A DNA stretch of 64,000 bases from Neostapfia colusana (GCA_030760725.1 JASWHV010000005.1:25987241-26051240); one strand, 5' to 3'. Positions 21,241-35,255 are shown, counted from the first letter of the stretch. Made by a program: numbers and translations. The notes: generated by a model from the letters alone, not told the origin.

Positions 21241-24200
21241 AACGTGCTGGCGGGTACGTTCACTCTCAACCATCAAGCCATCATCATACTTTTTGATTCT
21301 GGTGCAACCCACAACTTCATAAGTGCACCATATGTGGTTAAGCATCAGCTGGAAGCCTTTCCAACCAAGTGTTCTTATATGATCTGCTCACCGGGAGGAA
21401 AGACTTCAGCAACGATGATGGTTCCGAAAGCACCATTGTGCTTAGGTGGGAAGATATATCCCACCACTATGATTATCTTTGAGGGGCAGAAGATTGATGC
21501 AATCTTGGGAATGTCATGGCTAAGCTACCATGGCGCTGTCCTGGAAACCCTATCACGGACGGTTCACCTCAACTCCCCACTACACCGCCCGCGGTCCCTC
21601 CTATTAGATAATCCAATCCGAGAGGTTTCAGCGATCACCAATACTGAAGCTCTCAAGTTGGAGGACATCCCCGTAGTCCGGGAGTACCCCGACGTGTTCC
21701 CAGATGATCTTACGGCCATGCCACCTGAGCGGGATGTCGAGTTCAAGATCGAGCTTGCACCTGGGACTACGCCAATATCACGGAGACCATACAAAATGGC
21801 TCCAAATGAGCTGGCTGAACTGAAAGAACAGCTCAATGATCTGTTGAGCAAAGGTTTCATTAGGCCGAGTTCCTCGCCTTGGGGATGCTCGGCGCTGTTC
21901 GTGAAGAAGAAGGATGAAACCTTGAGGCTGTGTGTGGATTACCGGCCACTCAACGCCGTCACAATCAAGAATAAGTACCCACTGCCCCGCATCGACCTTT
22001 TTGATCAACTTGTTGGAGCAAGTGTGTTCTCAAAGATGGACCTTCGCTCTGGATATCACCAGATAAAGATCCGGGCGGAGGATATCCCGAAGACGGCCTT
22101 CTCGACAGATACAGATTATATGAATATCTCGTCATGTCCTTGGGTCTCACAAACGCTCCAGCCCATTTCATGTATCTCATGAACTCGGTGTTCATGCCGG
22201 AGCTGGACAAGTTCATGGTAGTGTTCATCGATGATATCTTGGTTTACTCCAAGACAGAAGTCGAACATGCTGAACACTTGAGGATCGTTCTTCAACGATT
22301 GCGAGACCACAAGCTATATGCCAAGTTCAGCAAATGCGAGTTTTGGATCAGCCAAGTGCCATTCTTGGGACATATCATCTCAGCTGAAGGCATTGCGGTT
22401 GACCCGAGCAAAATTGAGCAAGTGCTGAAATGGAAAGCTCCCACTTCAGTTCATGAAGTCAGAAGCTTCCTCGGGTTAGCGGGATAGTATCGGAGATTCA
22501 TTCCAAGCTTCTCCAAGCTCGCTAAACCGATGACAGAATTGCTGAAGAAGGGGACAAAATATGTTTGGAACACGGCGTGTGAAGGAGCATTCCAAGCATT
22601 GGTGAAGCATCTCACCACAGCCCCGGTCTTAGCTCAACCGGATACAACCAAGCCCTTCGACGTGTACTGTGACGCGTCCGGTATTGGGCTCGGCTGCGTG
22701 TTGATGCAGGAAGGACGTGTGGTCGCATATGGCTCACGCCAACTTCGGAACCATGAGCAGCATTATCCTACTCATGATCTTGAGCTTGCTGCTGTGGTGT
22801 AGGCGCTAAAAATGTGGAGGCACTATCTCCTGGGGAATCTGGTGCATCTCTACACCGACCACAAGAGCTTGAAATACATTTTCACCCAGAAGGAGCTGAA
22901 CATGAGGCAAAGGAGGTGGTTAGAACTGATCAAAGATTATGAGATCGAGATTCATTACCACCCCGGCAAGGCGAATGTAGTTGCCGACGTGCTGAGTCGG
23001 AAGTCACATGTCCATCACCTCACCATTACACCGGTGGAGGAGGAAGAGCCGAGTTTATACTTGGTTCCTTATGGATCACTTTACAACCTTGCCCTCATCC
23101 CTACTATTAGGGAGGACATCATTGCAGCTCAGAAAGATGATAAAGGCATGGCACATCTCTGGAGACGGATATAAAACAGGGAGATCAAATGTTTCCGGAA
23201 GGATGATGAGGGGACGCTATGGTTCAATAACTGCATAGTCGTATCCCGGGATACGGAGTTGAGGAAGAAGATCCTCGATGAAGCTCACTTGTCTAAGTAC
23301 TCCATTCATCTGGGCAGCAACAAAATGTACCAAGATTTGAAAAAGAAATTTTGGTGGACACGGATGAAGCGGGAGGTGGCGAAATACGTATCCGAGTGCG
23401 ATACGTGTAGACGAGTGAAAGCTGATCATATGAAGAAATCAGGGCTGCTGCAACCCCTGAAGATCCCGGCATGGAAATGGGAAGATGTGAGCATGGATTT
23501 CATTTTGGGATTGCCCCTAACTTCCAACAAACATGACTCCATTTGGGTAATCATTGATCGGTTAACCAAGACGGCTCACTTCATCCCGGTGAATACACGT
23601 TACAATGCCGGCAAATATGTGGAGCTATACATAGAACAGATTCTGTGCTTATATGGGGTACCCAAGACCATCGTCTCGGATCGAGGTGCATTATTTGTAT
23701 CTCGCTTTTGGGAGCAGCTACACGCTGCATTGGGTACCAAGCTGATTAGGAGCTCCGCCTACCACCCTCAGACAGATGGCCAAACAGAGAGGGTGAATCA
23801 AGTACTAGAAGACATGTTGAGAGCATGTGCCATCCACCACGGTAGGAACTGGGATGATCACCTACCGTTGGCGGAATTCTCGTACAACAACGGCTATCAG
23901 GCGAGTATCAAGATGGCACCCTACGAAGCTCTTTACGGTTGCAAATGCCGCACCCCCTTAAATTGGTGCGAGTCCGGTGAAAGGGTCACATTCGGGGTTG
24001 ATGTGGTGAACGACGCCGAAGAGCGCGTTCGGACGATTCAAGCAAACTTGAAGGCCGCTCAATCCCGGCAGAAGAGCTATGCTGATAAGAGGCGTAGACC
24101 GTTGCATTTCGACGTCGGTGAACACGTGTACCTTCGCGTGTCTCCGATGAAAGGCGTGCACCGGTTCGGTGTAAAGGGGAAGCTCGCTCCCGGTTTCATT

Positions 24201-24545
24201 GGATCCTATGCTATCACCGAGAAGTGTGGACCAGCAGCGTATAGATTGGAGCTACCGGCATCTCTTGCTGGTGTCCATGACATTTTCCATGTCTCCCAGC
24301 TGAGAAAATGTCTTAAACATACCGCTTCTGTTACTACCGAAGACATCGGCGAGTTGCAACCGGACTTGACATATAATGAATATCCGGTGGCAATTCTTGA
24401 TGAGAAAGCCAGAACCACGCGTAGCAGAACGTTGTGGTTCTACAAAACACTCTGGAGCAACCACACCGCCGAAGAAGCGACGTGGGAGAGCGAGGAATTT
24501 CTTCGCTCAAATTACCCGGAGTTCATGACGTCTCAGCACGGGTAA
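21241..24545 (+). pseudogene. pol: Element A pol: protease, RT, RNase H, integrase, chromodomain (broken)
   Basis: Aspartic protease motif [11 protein letters not shown] has DSG at 21295. RT follows with [11 protein letters not shown] and a frameshift near 22110. In frame 3 there is [14 protein letters not shown] and the active site FIDD at 22224-22235. Stops at 22485, 22800 and 23172 interrupt the RT/RNase H region ([27 protein letters not shown]). The last open frame, 23259-24545, holds a whole integrase with zinc-binding H10, H17, C47 and C50 and catalytic D80, D141 and E177. That gives a D-60-D-35-E spacing. The C-terminus (WSNHTAEEATWESEEFL) looks like a chromovirus chromodomain. The integrase part is intact; the polyprotein is not. 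Confidence 0.92.
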
Positions 24546-24597
24546 GTCCCTACTACATCACTGTCTCTTCTTTTATAATCTCGGGACGAGATTCTTT

Positions 24598-24611
24598 TAA
24601 GGGAGGAGGGA
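24598..24611 (+). other. Element A polypurine tract
   Basis: TTAAGGGAGGAGGGA directly precedes the 3' LTR start TGTAAAAGCCC; it would prime plus-strand synthesis. Confidence 0.85.
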
Positions 24612-26574
24612 TGTAAAAGCCCAAGAAAAGGGACTTGCAAAAACTTTTCTTCACTTCACAACACCACAGTTTTTGTTGTGGATATCTTAGGAAATATTGT
24701 GAAGAGCAAGTAACCTCCATCAAAAGAGTGATTAGAGGGGAAAGCCTTCACTTTCACAAAGTAGGATTTCTACACATGAACATGAGAGGTTGAGCTCACC
24801 CCTAGGACTTGAAAAGTCTTGGGAAGGTTCAAGCCAAGTTTCATGTTAATCCAACACTTTTTGAGGCACTTTTGGAGGTATTTGAAAAAGAGGCCAATTT
24901 GAATGTAAATTCAAATTGCAGCAACTTTCATCACTCAAATTCAAAAGTTAGCTTCATATTCAAACTCAGCACATTTTTCTGAGTTAGCCCACCAATTTTC
25001 ATCCCCATTAGAGTTCATCTTGTCGGGAGCTAGATTTGCAATAATTCAAAACTGAATTTGAATTTCAGTTTAAACATGAAGCAAATTTAACCCAACAAAT
25101 TTTAAATTTTAGAACTCAAATTCAAACCAATACTTGGGGGCTAAGTCTCTCATTCAATGTTTAGTAGCTGGAGATATTTTCAGCAAAAAACAGAGATGCA
25201 AAATGGAGAATACATTAGGGGGGAGAGGAGGGCCCACTGGTCAGCAGGCTTAAGGCCGAAGGCAGCTCGGGCGAGTCAGCTGGCAGCCGGCGATCAGCGC
25301 TCGACACCTCCTGCTCCCATGCCCGAGTGGAAGAGGCCACCGCGCGGTGAAAACGCTGAGTCAACACGCCAGAGCGACCCCCACTCGAGTTGTTTCACGG
25401 TGCCCCGGCTGCCCCGACGTCCTCCCATCCACAATCGCCTCCGCTCGCAAGCTTTTCACCGCCGCTCTCTGGTCGCCGGCGTCCGAGCGACACAGGCGCT
25501 CTCATGCCTGACGAGCAACACAAGAAAGAACCGCCTTGGGGTGCTGATCCTTCTGGTCCCAACCGTTCTTCTTTCCGTGTGCTGTCAGGGGAGGATTTCG
25601 CCGGGGAAGTTTCGGTAGTCCTAAGACCGAGCCACCACCAAATCCTAAAATTCACGGGTGTTGGCTTATCACCTGGCATACCGAGCTAAACACACGATCT
25701 ACACCCTGACACGACCACCTAGGATCAAAAACCAGCAAGAACCATGGGCTAGGGTTGCGGTTATCCGAGTTTTTCGAGCAACAGCCGATATTGGGCCTAG
25801 GTTGATGGTGAGGTCCTAGTTCCGGCCATTTTCATGGCCAACCGAGCTCATATTCGTGCTCAGCATGCCACAGTGGAGCTGTAGGAGCAAACCGTTGGAA
25901 GAATAAGGCCCTGAGTAGCCCGGGCAACTTCGCCAGAGTAGGGAGAACCTCTGCCACCGTCGCGGCAATAGTTCCGGGCATTGCCGAGCTCCGGTGAGGG
26001 CACGAGCGTGTTCTCCGAGTCGAGTTAGGCACAGGCGGCAAGTTTAGTCGAAGGTCGGGCGGTGGAACGCCCGGCGGCGAGCGCTCCGGTGAAGTGCCGC
26101 CGCGGGAGCTGCGGGAGAGCGCGAGGTAGACGAAGGGGGGCCGGGTCCACCGGTCAGCCTCTGATCTCACGCGGGGATCTGTTTGCGGCCGGGATTCGGT
26201 GCGGCAGCGGGGGTAAAACCCCGTGGGCCGCAGTGTGGCCGCATTCTGAGTGGTCCGGCTCGAGGAGTGGGCCCCACCCGCAGAATTTAAACATTTTGGG
26301 AATTTCCAGTTTTAGTTCAGACTTCAAATGAAAAGAACATTGGCTAGGAAACTCCAAATTTGATGAACCAAATTTTGCTGAACTCAGAATTCTGAGTACT
26401 TTCCAGCAATACCAATTTCAGCTCATAAAAGTGAATAGTTTCCCAGCATTAAATCCCTAAATTTTAAACTGTGGGGAATTTTATCTGGAGAACTACTTTA
26501 TGAAAAATTCTGAAATTTGGCTGAGAGGTTCATTGGAAATTCCCTGAATCCCAGTAAAAGTTTCAGACCCATCC

Positions 26575-29500
26575 GCTGACACGACCCCACGGTCTTGTCG
26601 AGCCAGGATCACGCTGAGGGGTGCTGCGTTGCACAGCACCGGATAACACATATCAAAGGTACAAAGCGGAAGCAAAGTTTATATTACATAAAGTGGTTTA
26701 TGGACATGTTTACATCAAAATAGGTCCAGTCTACACTCACGGTCGTAGACTACGCATCAAGTTCACGTTCAGCCCGTGAACGTGCCCTTGCTAGCACACA
26801 CGCACACTAACACGGTGGCATGCACGACTCCCATTCGATGGGGTTCCCCTCCTGGGGTTCCGTCTCCTCTTCGGGAGTCCCTTCCTCATAGAACCCTGCA
26901 AAAGCTTCAAACACAAGCAGTGAGCACGAAGGCTCAGCAAGTCTGACCCGTCTCTCCTAAACATGGAATTTCGACATGAGGGGTGATGGGTACTAGAGAT
27001 AAAAACAAGTTGCAAAGGACTCGCCTAATTAGTAGAACCTTACTTTCAAGTTTTAGCAGCAGGTTGTGGAGAACCTTACGCTAAGACACATGAGAGAGCC
27101 GCAATCAAACAAGAAACGCATTTCTCTCATGTACTTTGCCCAAAGTTGAAAAGAACTTTAATTATCTCTAAACTACAACAAATCATTAGCAAGCAAAGTC
27201 CACCTTTCAATCAGCAACATTTTCACATGTGACTAGCCTGTTCTTTCTACGTCACGGTACAGTGAACAAGTGGTACTCACTGACCGCGAGGGACGGCGAT
27301 TATAATCGATTTACACCTGCAGGGTTACCCGAACAACCCGTCACGTACGCCCGTACTCGATGTTGCCTACAACAACCATCACGGACGCCGTACGCAACTA
27401 CCTTTCACCCGTTAGCCAAATGTTGAACCGGTCCAATCGTCCCGAGCAAGAGGTCTCTGCACGCGCATCTCAGTGCTGCTAGCCGATTTACACCTCGAGC
27501 TCTCAACCTACCCTCTGAACGACCAGCTATGCCTCAACACCCAGCTACCCGAGTTACATCGGTTTCCCGGTTCCCATATAGCCGGTAGTTCTTCGGTACT
27601 ATTCTAGCTTGTTCAACAGGCCCGCACACGGCTCGGTCCTCAATCGACACAAGCGGAGCTACAGCACACAGGCCCCAAAGTCCTGCTGCCCTTACTCTCC
27701 GCTCGGTCTCATCTTTCTTGCCATGTGTATCATGTGCTATCTCTACCTGAGTCGAGTGCCTCTAGCCTATGCTCGCGAGTAGTTCTAACTATTCGACTTG
27801 TACCGAATCCTACTCTATCTTAGCATTGCAGTAGCTAACGGGGTTTGCAATCCTAAACCCAACCCATGGTCTTCTTGGCTATGCAATTGGGTTTCCAAAC
27901 AAGACTCTAATGCAAGGAATCATAATACCCAAGTAAGTGCTCAAAATAATAAAAATTTGTAAAAGGGTTAATGCAAACCGGAGCTTGCCTTGCTGCTCTT
28001 GGTCGTAGGCTAGCTGCTCCTCCGGAGTAACGAAGTCTAGGACTTCGGGTTCCTCCTCGACCTTAGCGACTACATGATATACAAGTATATGTATTAATTT
28101 AAATGCATTTGATTGAATTTAAACTTGTGAAGTCTATAGCTCTTACTAGACAAACCCCATGACTGTGAAACTAGTAATGTGGTTTGGTTACAACCTAAAC
28201 ACAGACTTGGTCAAGTTTTAGTTGCAGCAAAGCTCATTTGAGCCCTCCACAATTAATTATGTACTTGACCTTAATTGAAGGCTTGTAGGGTGTTCTAAGG
28301 ATTTTCATGAAACAAACTATGACTTTCTGAAAATTAGCTTTTCAGATGGTTCTAATGGAGTTGGTCTCACTTAATTTGAAGGTTCCTAGCTAAAGATATG
28401 AGCTAAACAATTCCAGGGGAAATTCTGAAAATGTTTCTGAACATTTTCTATTTTCTCTGGAATAGTTTCACTAATCACACCATTAGGTGGATCAAATGAG
28501 CTCAAATGGATATGAAATTTTTATGGTAGTCTAGGGATATTTTGATGAACATTCCGACAAAATTTCAGAAATTTCCTCCAAAGGATTCTCCAGTTAAAAT
28601 TCCAAACAGTTTAAACTTTGAGGAATTAATTCTGGAGAAACTTGGTTTGCTGGAAAGTGCTCAGAGAGCTGAATCCAACAAAATTTGGTTCACTCAATTT
28701 GGAGCTTTCTAGCCAAAGTTATGGAGATTTGAAGTTTGAAGGAAATCTGAAAATCGGGGAAAAAGTTTAAATTTGTCAGGGCCCGCGGGGACACGTGTTA
28801 GGCGCGGAGGCGACAGCACACTGAGGCCCACAGGGTTTTTGCGCGCCAGCACATCAGATCCCGGCCACACCCGATCCCGACTTAAATTTTTAAGCCGCTG
28901 ACGCGTGGGCCAGCCGGCTTCGTCTTCCTCCCGACGCGCCCTCGCGCCCGCGCCGCCTCCCCTCGCCGGAGCAGACCCGAAGCTCGCCGGCTTGCCTCTG
29001 CCGGCCATCCCTTGGTCTGAAACTCGCCGCCAGGGGGTTGTCGACGTCGAGGAGCACGTCTGTGGGGTCAGTTCGAGCTGGCGGTGACCGGAAATAGCCC
29101 GGCGACATGCGGCAGCCTCGGTTGAGGTTCGGCGCCGTCGGCCGTGGGTTCTAACCCGCCAAAACCTCGAACGATCGGTTCTATAGCATCAGTACATCTC
29201 TAGGAAGCTCGACAAGGTGTCAAATGGGTTCAAAGATGGCGGCATACCGGTCGGCACCGTGTGACCGAGCGTGCCCGCCATGAGCGCCCTTGATCGAGCT
29301 CAAAATTCATCACTTCTAGTCGGTTTCATACCACGGATGCAGAAAGGAAATTGATCACCGTCTAGTCCAGCGCCTATGTGCAAGATTTGATAACTAAAGA
29401 AAGATTATAGCGTGAGAATTTGAAGAATCCATACCGGAAGCTCGGTTTAAGGCCGCCGGAGCAAGAACTGGAAATTCGCAGTGGATTCTTCACGGTTTGC

Positions 29501-30635
29501 TTCCAAACTTGGAGGAGAGCAACACGGCTGTTGCGCGCTCCTGCTTCTGCTCTTGCCGGACCATGAACGCTCCCGTGGAACGCTGTCCACGAGCGCCTGA
29601 CCTTTGGCTGAGGTTAGGTCGCCGCTGTGGCGATCGTTCTCGGGCAAAGGAGGTCGGAGCTCGGGGTTTTTGTCGTTGGGGAGGTGGAGTGCGATCTCAG
29701 GGTGCTGTCTAGCAGCTCAGGGATTGGAAGGGGCGATCGTTTGCTGGTTTTCCCGATCGACCGAGAGCTTCGGGGAGAAAAACTGCCGCTGCTCGGGGTC
29801 GCACGCGAGGGGATAAAGCCAGCCGGTCTTCGCTCGGGCTGAGGCGGTGCCGGTCGCATGGAGGCGCGAGCAAGCCGCCCTGGGCGCCAGCGCGCGAAGA
29901 GGGAAGCAGCTGGTGGCGCCGGTTGCTTCTCGGTGGCACAGCCGGAAGCTTCTCGGTGGAATTTCCCACCGAGGCTGTGACTTTGTGTGCAAGTCTTCCC
30001 CCCTCCTCTCTATGACATGTGGGTCCCACACTCAAGTTTAACCTCTGAAATTAACTCCTCCTCACTGTTGTAAACAGTGAGCCCCAAAATACCCATGGTG
30101 ATTCAAATTATTCCCCCATGAGCCATTTGAATTGGTTAGATTCAAATTGGGTTTGGTTTGGATAAATTTCAGAACATGTTTAGTTTGAAATTCAAATAAG
30201 GTTTGAATTTGCCCCACTTAGCTCATGTTAAGATCAACTCCAAATGGAGTGAAAATTGCAGTGTGAGCTCACAAAAATGTGCTGAGCAGGAATATGTTTC
30301 CCACTTTTGAATTTATGGGATCAAAACAGTTTGAATTTGCATTTGAGTTCAAACTGCCCTACTCCTAGCTATACCCCAAAAGTACCTCAAAAGGTTTTGA
30401 ATTTGGGTGAAACTTGGCATGGACATTCCTAGCAATATGTAGGAGTTTTTCTTATGCCCATCCCCTATGTATTACATGTGGGAAATACCACTTTTGCAAT
30501 ATGTGAATTTATTCCCTAATGAGCATGTTGATGGTGGTTACTTGCTCTTCAAATGTGTTCATCAACTTTCTTCAAATGAGGTGTGTGTGTGGTGATGAAC
30601 ACTTCAAACATGTGTCAAAAACTGAGGGCCTTACA
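26575..30635 (-). repeat. Element B 3' LTR
   Basis: On the minus strand it starts TGTAAGGCCC next to the purine tract and ends with the complement of GCTGACACGACC. A GC-rich block near 28780-29960 holds several overlapping open frames that recur in the other LTR near 40180-41370. I see no known protein in them and treat them as LTR sequence. Confidence 0.9.
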
Positions 30636-30648
30636 TTCCTCCCCCCTT
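30636..30648 (-). other. Element B polypurine tract
   Basis: The complement of TTCCTCCCCCCTT reads AAGGGGGGAGGAA directly before the LTR start TGTAAGG. Confidence 0.85.
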
Positions 30649-30705
30649 AAAAGAAACTCGTCCCTAGATTATAAGGTGAAAATGAGAGAGAGGACGGTGG
30701 AAAAA

Positions 30706-33422
30706 TTACCGGATATGCGACGTGAAAAAATTGAGGTAGTTAGCGCGAAGAAATCCTTCGCTCTCCCATGTCGCTTCGTCCACGGAGTGATTACTCCATA
30801 GAACCTTGTAGAATCACAACGTACGGTTGCGTGTGGTTCGGGCCTTCTCATCAATGATCTGAACAGGTTCCTCCTGATAGGTGAGATCCAGTTGCAGTTC
30901 TTCAATGTCCTCCAGCTGAACGGTAGTAGATAGCTAAAGACACTTCCTCAGCTGGGAAATGTGAAAGACGTCGTGCACACCGGAAAGTGCTTCTGGTAAT
31001 TTCAGCCGGTATGCTACCGATCCACATCTTTCGGTAATCTTAAATGGACCGATGAATCGGGGTGCCAACTTTCCTCTCACCCCGAATCTGTTTACACCCT
31101 TCATTGGAGACACACGTAGGTATACGTGATCCCCGACTTCAAACTGCAATGGGCGTCTTCTCCGGTCCGCATACTGTTTCTGACAGGATTGGGCGGCTTT
31201 CAGGTTCGCTTGAATCAGTCGAACTTTTTCTTCCGCGTTGTTGACAAGGTCAATCCCGAAGGTAACCCTTTCACCAGACTCACACCAATTCAGTGGTTTG
31301 CGGCATTTCCTTCCGTATAGCGCCTCATAAGGCGCCATCTTGATGCTGGCTTGGTACCCATTGTTGTACGAGAACTCGGCTAACGGCAAGTGATCATCCC
31401 AATTCTTGCCGTGGTTGATAGCGCAAGCTCGTAGCATGTCTTCTAAGATCTGATTCACCCGCTCGGTTTGCCCATCCGTTTGCGGGTGGTATGCTGAACT
31501 ACGGATCAGCTTCGTCCCCAAGGCAGCGTGCAGCTGCTCCCAAAAACGGGACACAAATAAAGTGCCCCGATCCGATATGATGGTACGGGGTACGCCGTAC
31601 AAGCATAGGATCCGTGAGATGTACAGTTCAGCGTACTTCTTGGCGTTGTAGTTGGTGTTGACCGGGATGAAATGGGCAACTTTGGTGAGCCGGTCTACGA
31701 TCACCCACACAGAATCATGCTTCTGAAAAGTGGTGGGTAAACCGACGATGAAGTCCATGCTCACATCCTCCCACTTCCAGGAAGGAATGCCCAGTGGTTG
31801 TAGCAGTCCCGGTTTCCTTATATGGTCTGCCTTCACCCTACGACATGTATCACACTCGGACATGTACTTCGCGATCTCCCGCTTCATCCGTGTCCACCAA
31901 AACTTGCTTCTAAGTTCTTGATACATTTTGTTGCTGCCGGGGTGAATAGAAAATCTTGATAAGTGAGCCTCATCAAAAATTTTCTTCCGTAACTCCGGGT
32001 TACGGGGTACAACGATCCGATCCTTGAACCATAGGACGCCGTCTCTGTCTTTCCGGAAACATTTCAGCTCCCCACTGTCTACCCGTCTCCGCAAATGCGG
32101 CATGCCCTTGTCATGTTTCTGAGCTGCAGCTATCTCTTCACGGATGGTGGGGATCAAAGCTAGGTTGTAGAGAGCTCCATGTGGAATCACATGTAGTGGT
32201 GGTTCGCTCTCTTCCAACGGTGTGATGGTCAGATTGTTGACGGGTGACTTGCGGCTCAGCGCATCTGCCACTACGTTTGCCTTGCCCGGATGATAATGGA
32301 TCTCTATTTCGTTATCCTTTATCAATTCTAACCATCTTCGCTGCCTCATGTTCAACTCCTTCTGAGTGAATATGTACTTGGGGCTTTTGTGGTTGGTATA
32401 TAGATGTATGAGGTTACCGAGTAGGTAGTGCCTCCACATTTTCAGTGCAAGTACCACGGCAGCAAGCTCCAAGTCGTGAGTTGGATAATTTTGCTCATGG
32501 TTTCTAAGCTGCTGTGATCCATACGTGACCACTCTTCGGTCTTGCATCAACACACATCCGAGCCCAATGCCGGATGCATCGCAGTACACCTCGAACGGTT
32601 TTGTTGTGCCTGGCTGCGCCAAAACCGGTGCTGATGTCAGGTGCTTGACTAAAGCCTTGAATGCTGCTTCAAATGTTGGACTCCAAACATATTTGGTAGC
32701 CTTCTTGAGCAGCTCCGTCATAGGCTTGGCAATCTTCGAGAAGTTCGGAATGAACCTCCGATAATATCCCGCTAGTCTGAGGAAACTCCGTACCTCGTGA
32801 ACAGTTCTCGGGGATTTCCAATTCAGCACTTGAGTGATCTTGCTCGGGTCTACAGCGATACCCTCCGCTGAGATGATATGCCTGAGAAAACGCACTTGCG
32901 ATATCCAAAACTCGCATTTGCTGAATTTCGCGTATAACTTGTGATCCCGCAGCCATTGCAAGACTATACGCAGATGCTTCTTGTGATCTTCTTCCGACTT
33001 GGAATATACCAGGATGTCGTCGATGAAGACCACAACAAACTTGTCCAGGTCCGGCATGAATACCGAGTTCATTAAGTACATGAAGTGAGCTGGAGCATTG
33101 GTGAGGCCGAAGGACATGACCAGGTACTCATAAAGTCCGTACCTCGTCGAGAAAGCTGTCTTTGGAATGTCCTCCGCCCTTATCTTAATCTGATGGTACC
33201 CAGATCTTAAGTCCATCTTGGAAAAGATCTTTGCTTCGACCAACTGATCAAACAACATGTCGATCCGTGGCAACGGGTACTTGTTCTTGATGGTTGCGGC
33301 ATTTAATGGACGATAGTCCACGCAAAGCCACAACGTCTCATCCTTCTTCTTTACAAATAATGCCGAACAGCCCATGGCGAGGAGCTTGGCCTAATAAAAC
33401 CCTTCTCCAGGAGGTCCGTGAG
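30706..33422 (-). pseudogene. pol: Element B pol: RT, RNase H, integrase, chromodomain (nearly intact)
   Basis: An 813-residue open frame (33375 down to 30934) covers the whole RT ([34 protein letters not shown]), RNase H ([24 protein letters not shown]) and integrase. Integrase motifs are [10 protein letters not shown] with [20 protein letters not shown] and [13 protein letters not shown]. The frame then meets a TAG (CTA at 30934-30936) and, near 30824, a TGA. The chromodomain-like tail (LWSNHSVDEATWESEGFL) continues in the same frame to a TAA at 30706. Near 33377 a single base is missing from the codons for PWGCSA, putting this part out of frame with gag-protease. These few lesions are all I see. 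Confidence 0.92.
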
Positions 33423-35255
33423 CTAAGTCTTCAGTTCAGCCAACTCCTTGGACACCATCTTGTACGGCCTTCGGGATATTGGCATGGTTCCCGGTGCAAG
33501 TTCAATCTTGAACTCCACCTCTCTATCGGGCGGCATCCCCGGCAAATCATCCGGGAATACATCAGGGAACTCTCGGACCACTGGAATATCTTCCAATCTG
33601 ATGATGGTGGACTGATAGATGCTTGGAAGTTTTATTTCTAGACTGTCCAGAAATAAAGAATGAGATTCGTGCACTTCTGAATTTAAGTGCACAACTCGAA
33701 GGACGGTGTCTAAAACAGTGCCGTGGCGGGTTAACCACGACATCCCTAGAATGACATAAACCTTTTGTCTCTCTAAGATTATGAGAGACGTAGGGTAGAC
33801 TCTACCCTCTAAGCACAATGGCGCTTTTGGGACCATCATGCTTGCTGAAATTTTCTCACCCGGTGAACAGACCACATAAGGACAATCGGTGGGTAGTATT
33901 TGCATGCTATATTTATCAATGAAAGCTTGGCTAATGAAGCTATGCGTGGCGCCTGAATCAAATAGTACTATAGCGGGATGCTGGTGGAGTTGGAACATAC
34001 CCGCAAGGATTGGCTCACCTTCCGGCACGTCCTCTATGGCAAGCTGGTGGACAGTGCCGGGCCTAGGGTTTACCCACCGCGCATTAGTGGGGTTCCGGGG
34101 TTGATTCCTCCCCGGAAACGGTGGTGCAACTCCGCCGCCTTGCCTCTCCGGGCAACTGCTGGCAAAGTCTCCTGGACGACCACACTTGTAACATGTGGCC
34201 GCTGCTGGTGTGGTGCTCGGGTGACGAAAACCCGGCATGCGCTGCTGAGGTGCATACGCACGCGGCATCGTCCGCTGCTGCTGTTGTTGCGGAGGTGGTA
34301 CTGGCAGTGCCGGCCTGAACGCCGGTGAAGAGTACGGTCGACTGTGGAACGGCATCGACCTCTGGGGTGACTGCCAGCGTGGACCTGATGGTGGGCGATT
34401 CACCATCCGAAACTTCGGAGAAGGACCGCCTCCTTCTCCGCTGCTTTGCGGCGCGCTTCGCTTTCTCTCCACCGCCGCCAACTCCTTGCCGGAGTCCTCC
34501 TGAACAATCACATCATCAATGAAGTCGTTGAGGCTGCCGCGATTGAACATCGCCAATTTGTCCTTCAGGAGCGGGTTAAGCCCCTGGTAAAAGTGGTCCC
34601 GTCGCTTCTCATCGGTATCTGCGTGATACGACGCGTAGAGCGCGAGATCGTTGAACGCCCTGGAGTATTCCAGCGCGTTCTGGCTCCCTTGCTGCAGGTG
34701 TTGAAACTCCTGTGTCTTCCTCTTCATCAGACCCGGCGGTATGTGATAGGCCCTGAAGGCCGTCCGGAACTCCGCCCAGGTCATAACTCGGTTGGTGGGC
34801 TGTGATGCACAAAAGTTTGCCCACCACGCGCTCGCGGATCCTTGGAGCTGCTGGACCATGAACTGAGTCTTGCGCTGCTCGCTTATCTGGAGCAGCCCGA
34901 ACTTCATCTCTATTGCGCGGAGCCAGTTGTCCACGTCAAGAGGTTCATCCGCCCTTGAGAATACCGGGGGATGAGTGGCCAGGAAGTCGGAGTAGGAGCT
35001 CTGTTGACGCTCCTCACGGTCTTGACGTCTCTCCGGGAGAGACGTATTAGCGATGAAAGTCTGCAGCAACTCCGTGTGCTGCTGATGCGAACCCGCCATT
35101 GCCGCGACGATGTCGGCCAATGTAACCGTTGGCAGTGGCGGTGGCGGTGTTTGCTGTTGCTGCTGCTGTCCTGAGGAGTCCTCGGGAGGCTGTTGGGAGG
35201 TCTCTCCCCCTTGGCTAGTACCCCCAACGTCTGGGTTGGCACGAGTACGCGTCAT
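33423..35255 (-). pseudogene. gag: Element B gag-protease (open until a stop before RT)
   Basis: Capsid precursor plus protease in one long frame. The start is chosen at 35255 ([12 protein letters not shown]), matching element A's gag, rather than the upstream in-frame ATG at 35285. A Gln/Pro-rich N-terminus is followed by the gag core ([22 protein letters not shown]). A zinc knuckle, [14 protein letters not shown], has Asp where the family has His. Protease motif [11 protein letters not shown] and the downstream ILGMSWL follow. A TAG at 33423 stops the frame just before the RT. AATTTCAG sits directly before AATG, resembling a 3' splice site. Confidence 0.9.

Noticed and set aside
20678..21345. 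Several long alternative frames on both strands over gag
   Set aside because: They are shadows of gag and the CAG-type repeat; the zinc knuckle and gag motifs fix the true frames.
28709..30041. Cluster of frames up to 108 codons
   Set aside because: Same cluster appears at 40114-41475 in the partner LTR of element B, so it is LTR composition and not a gene.
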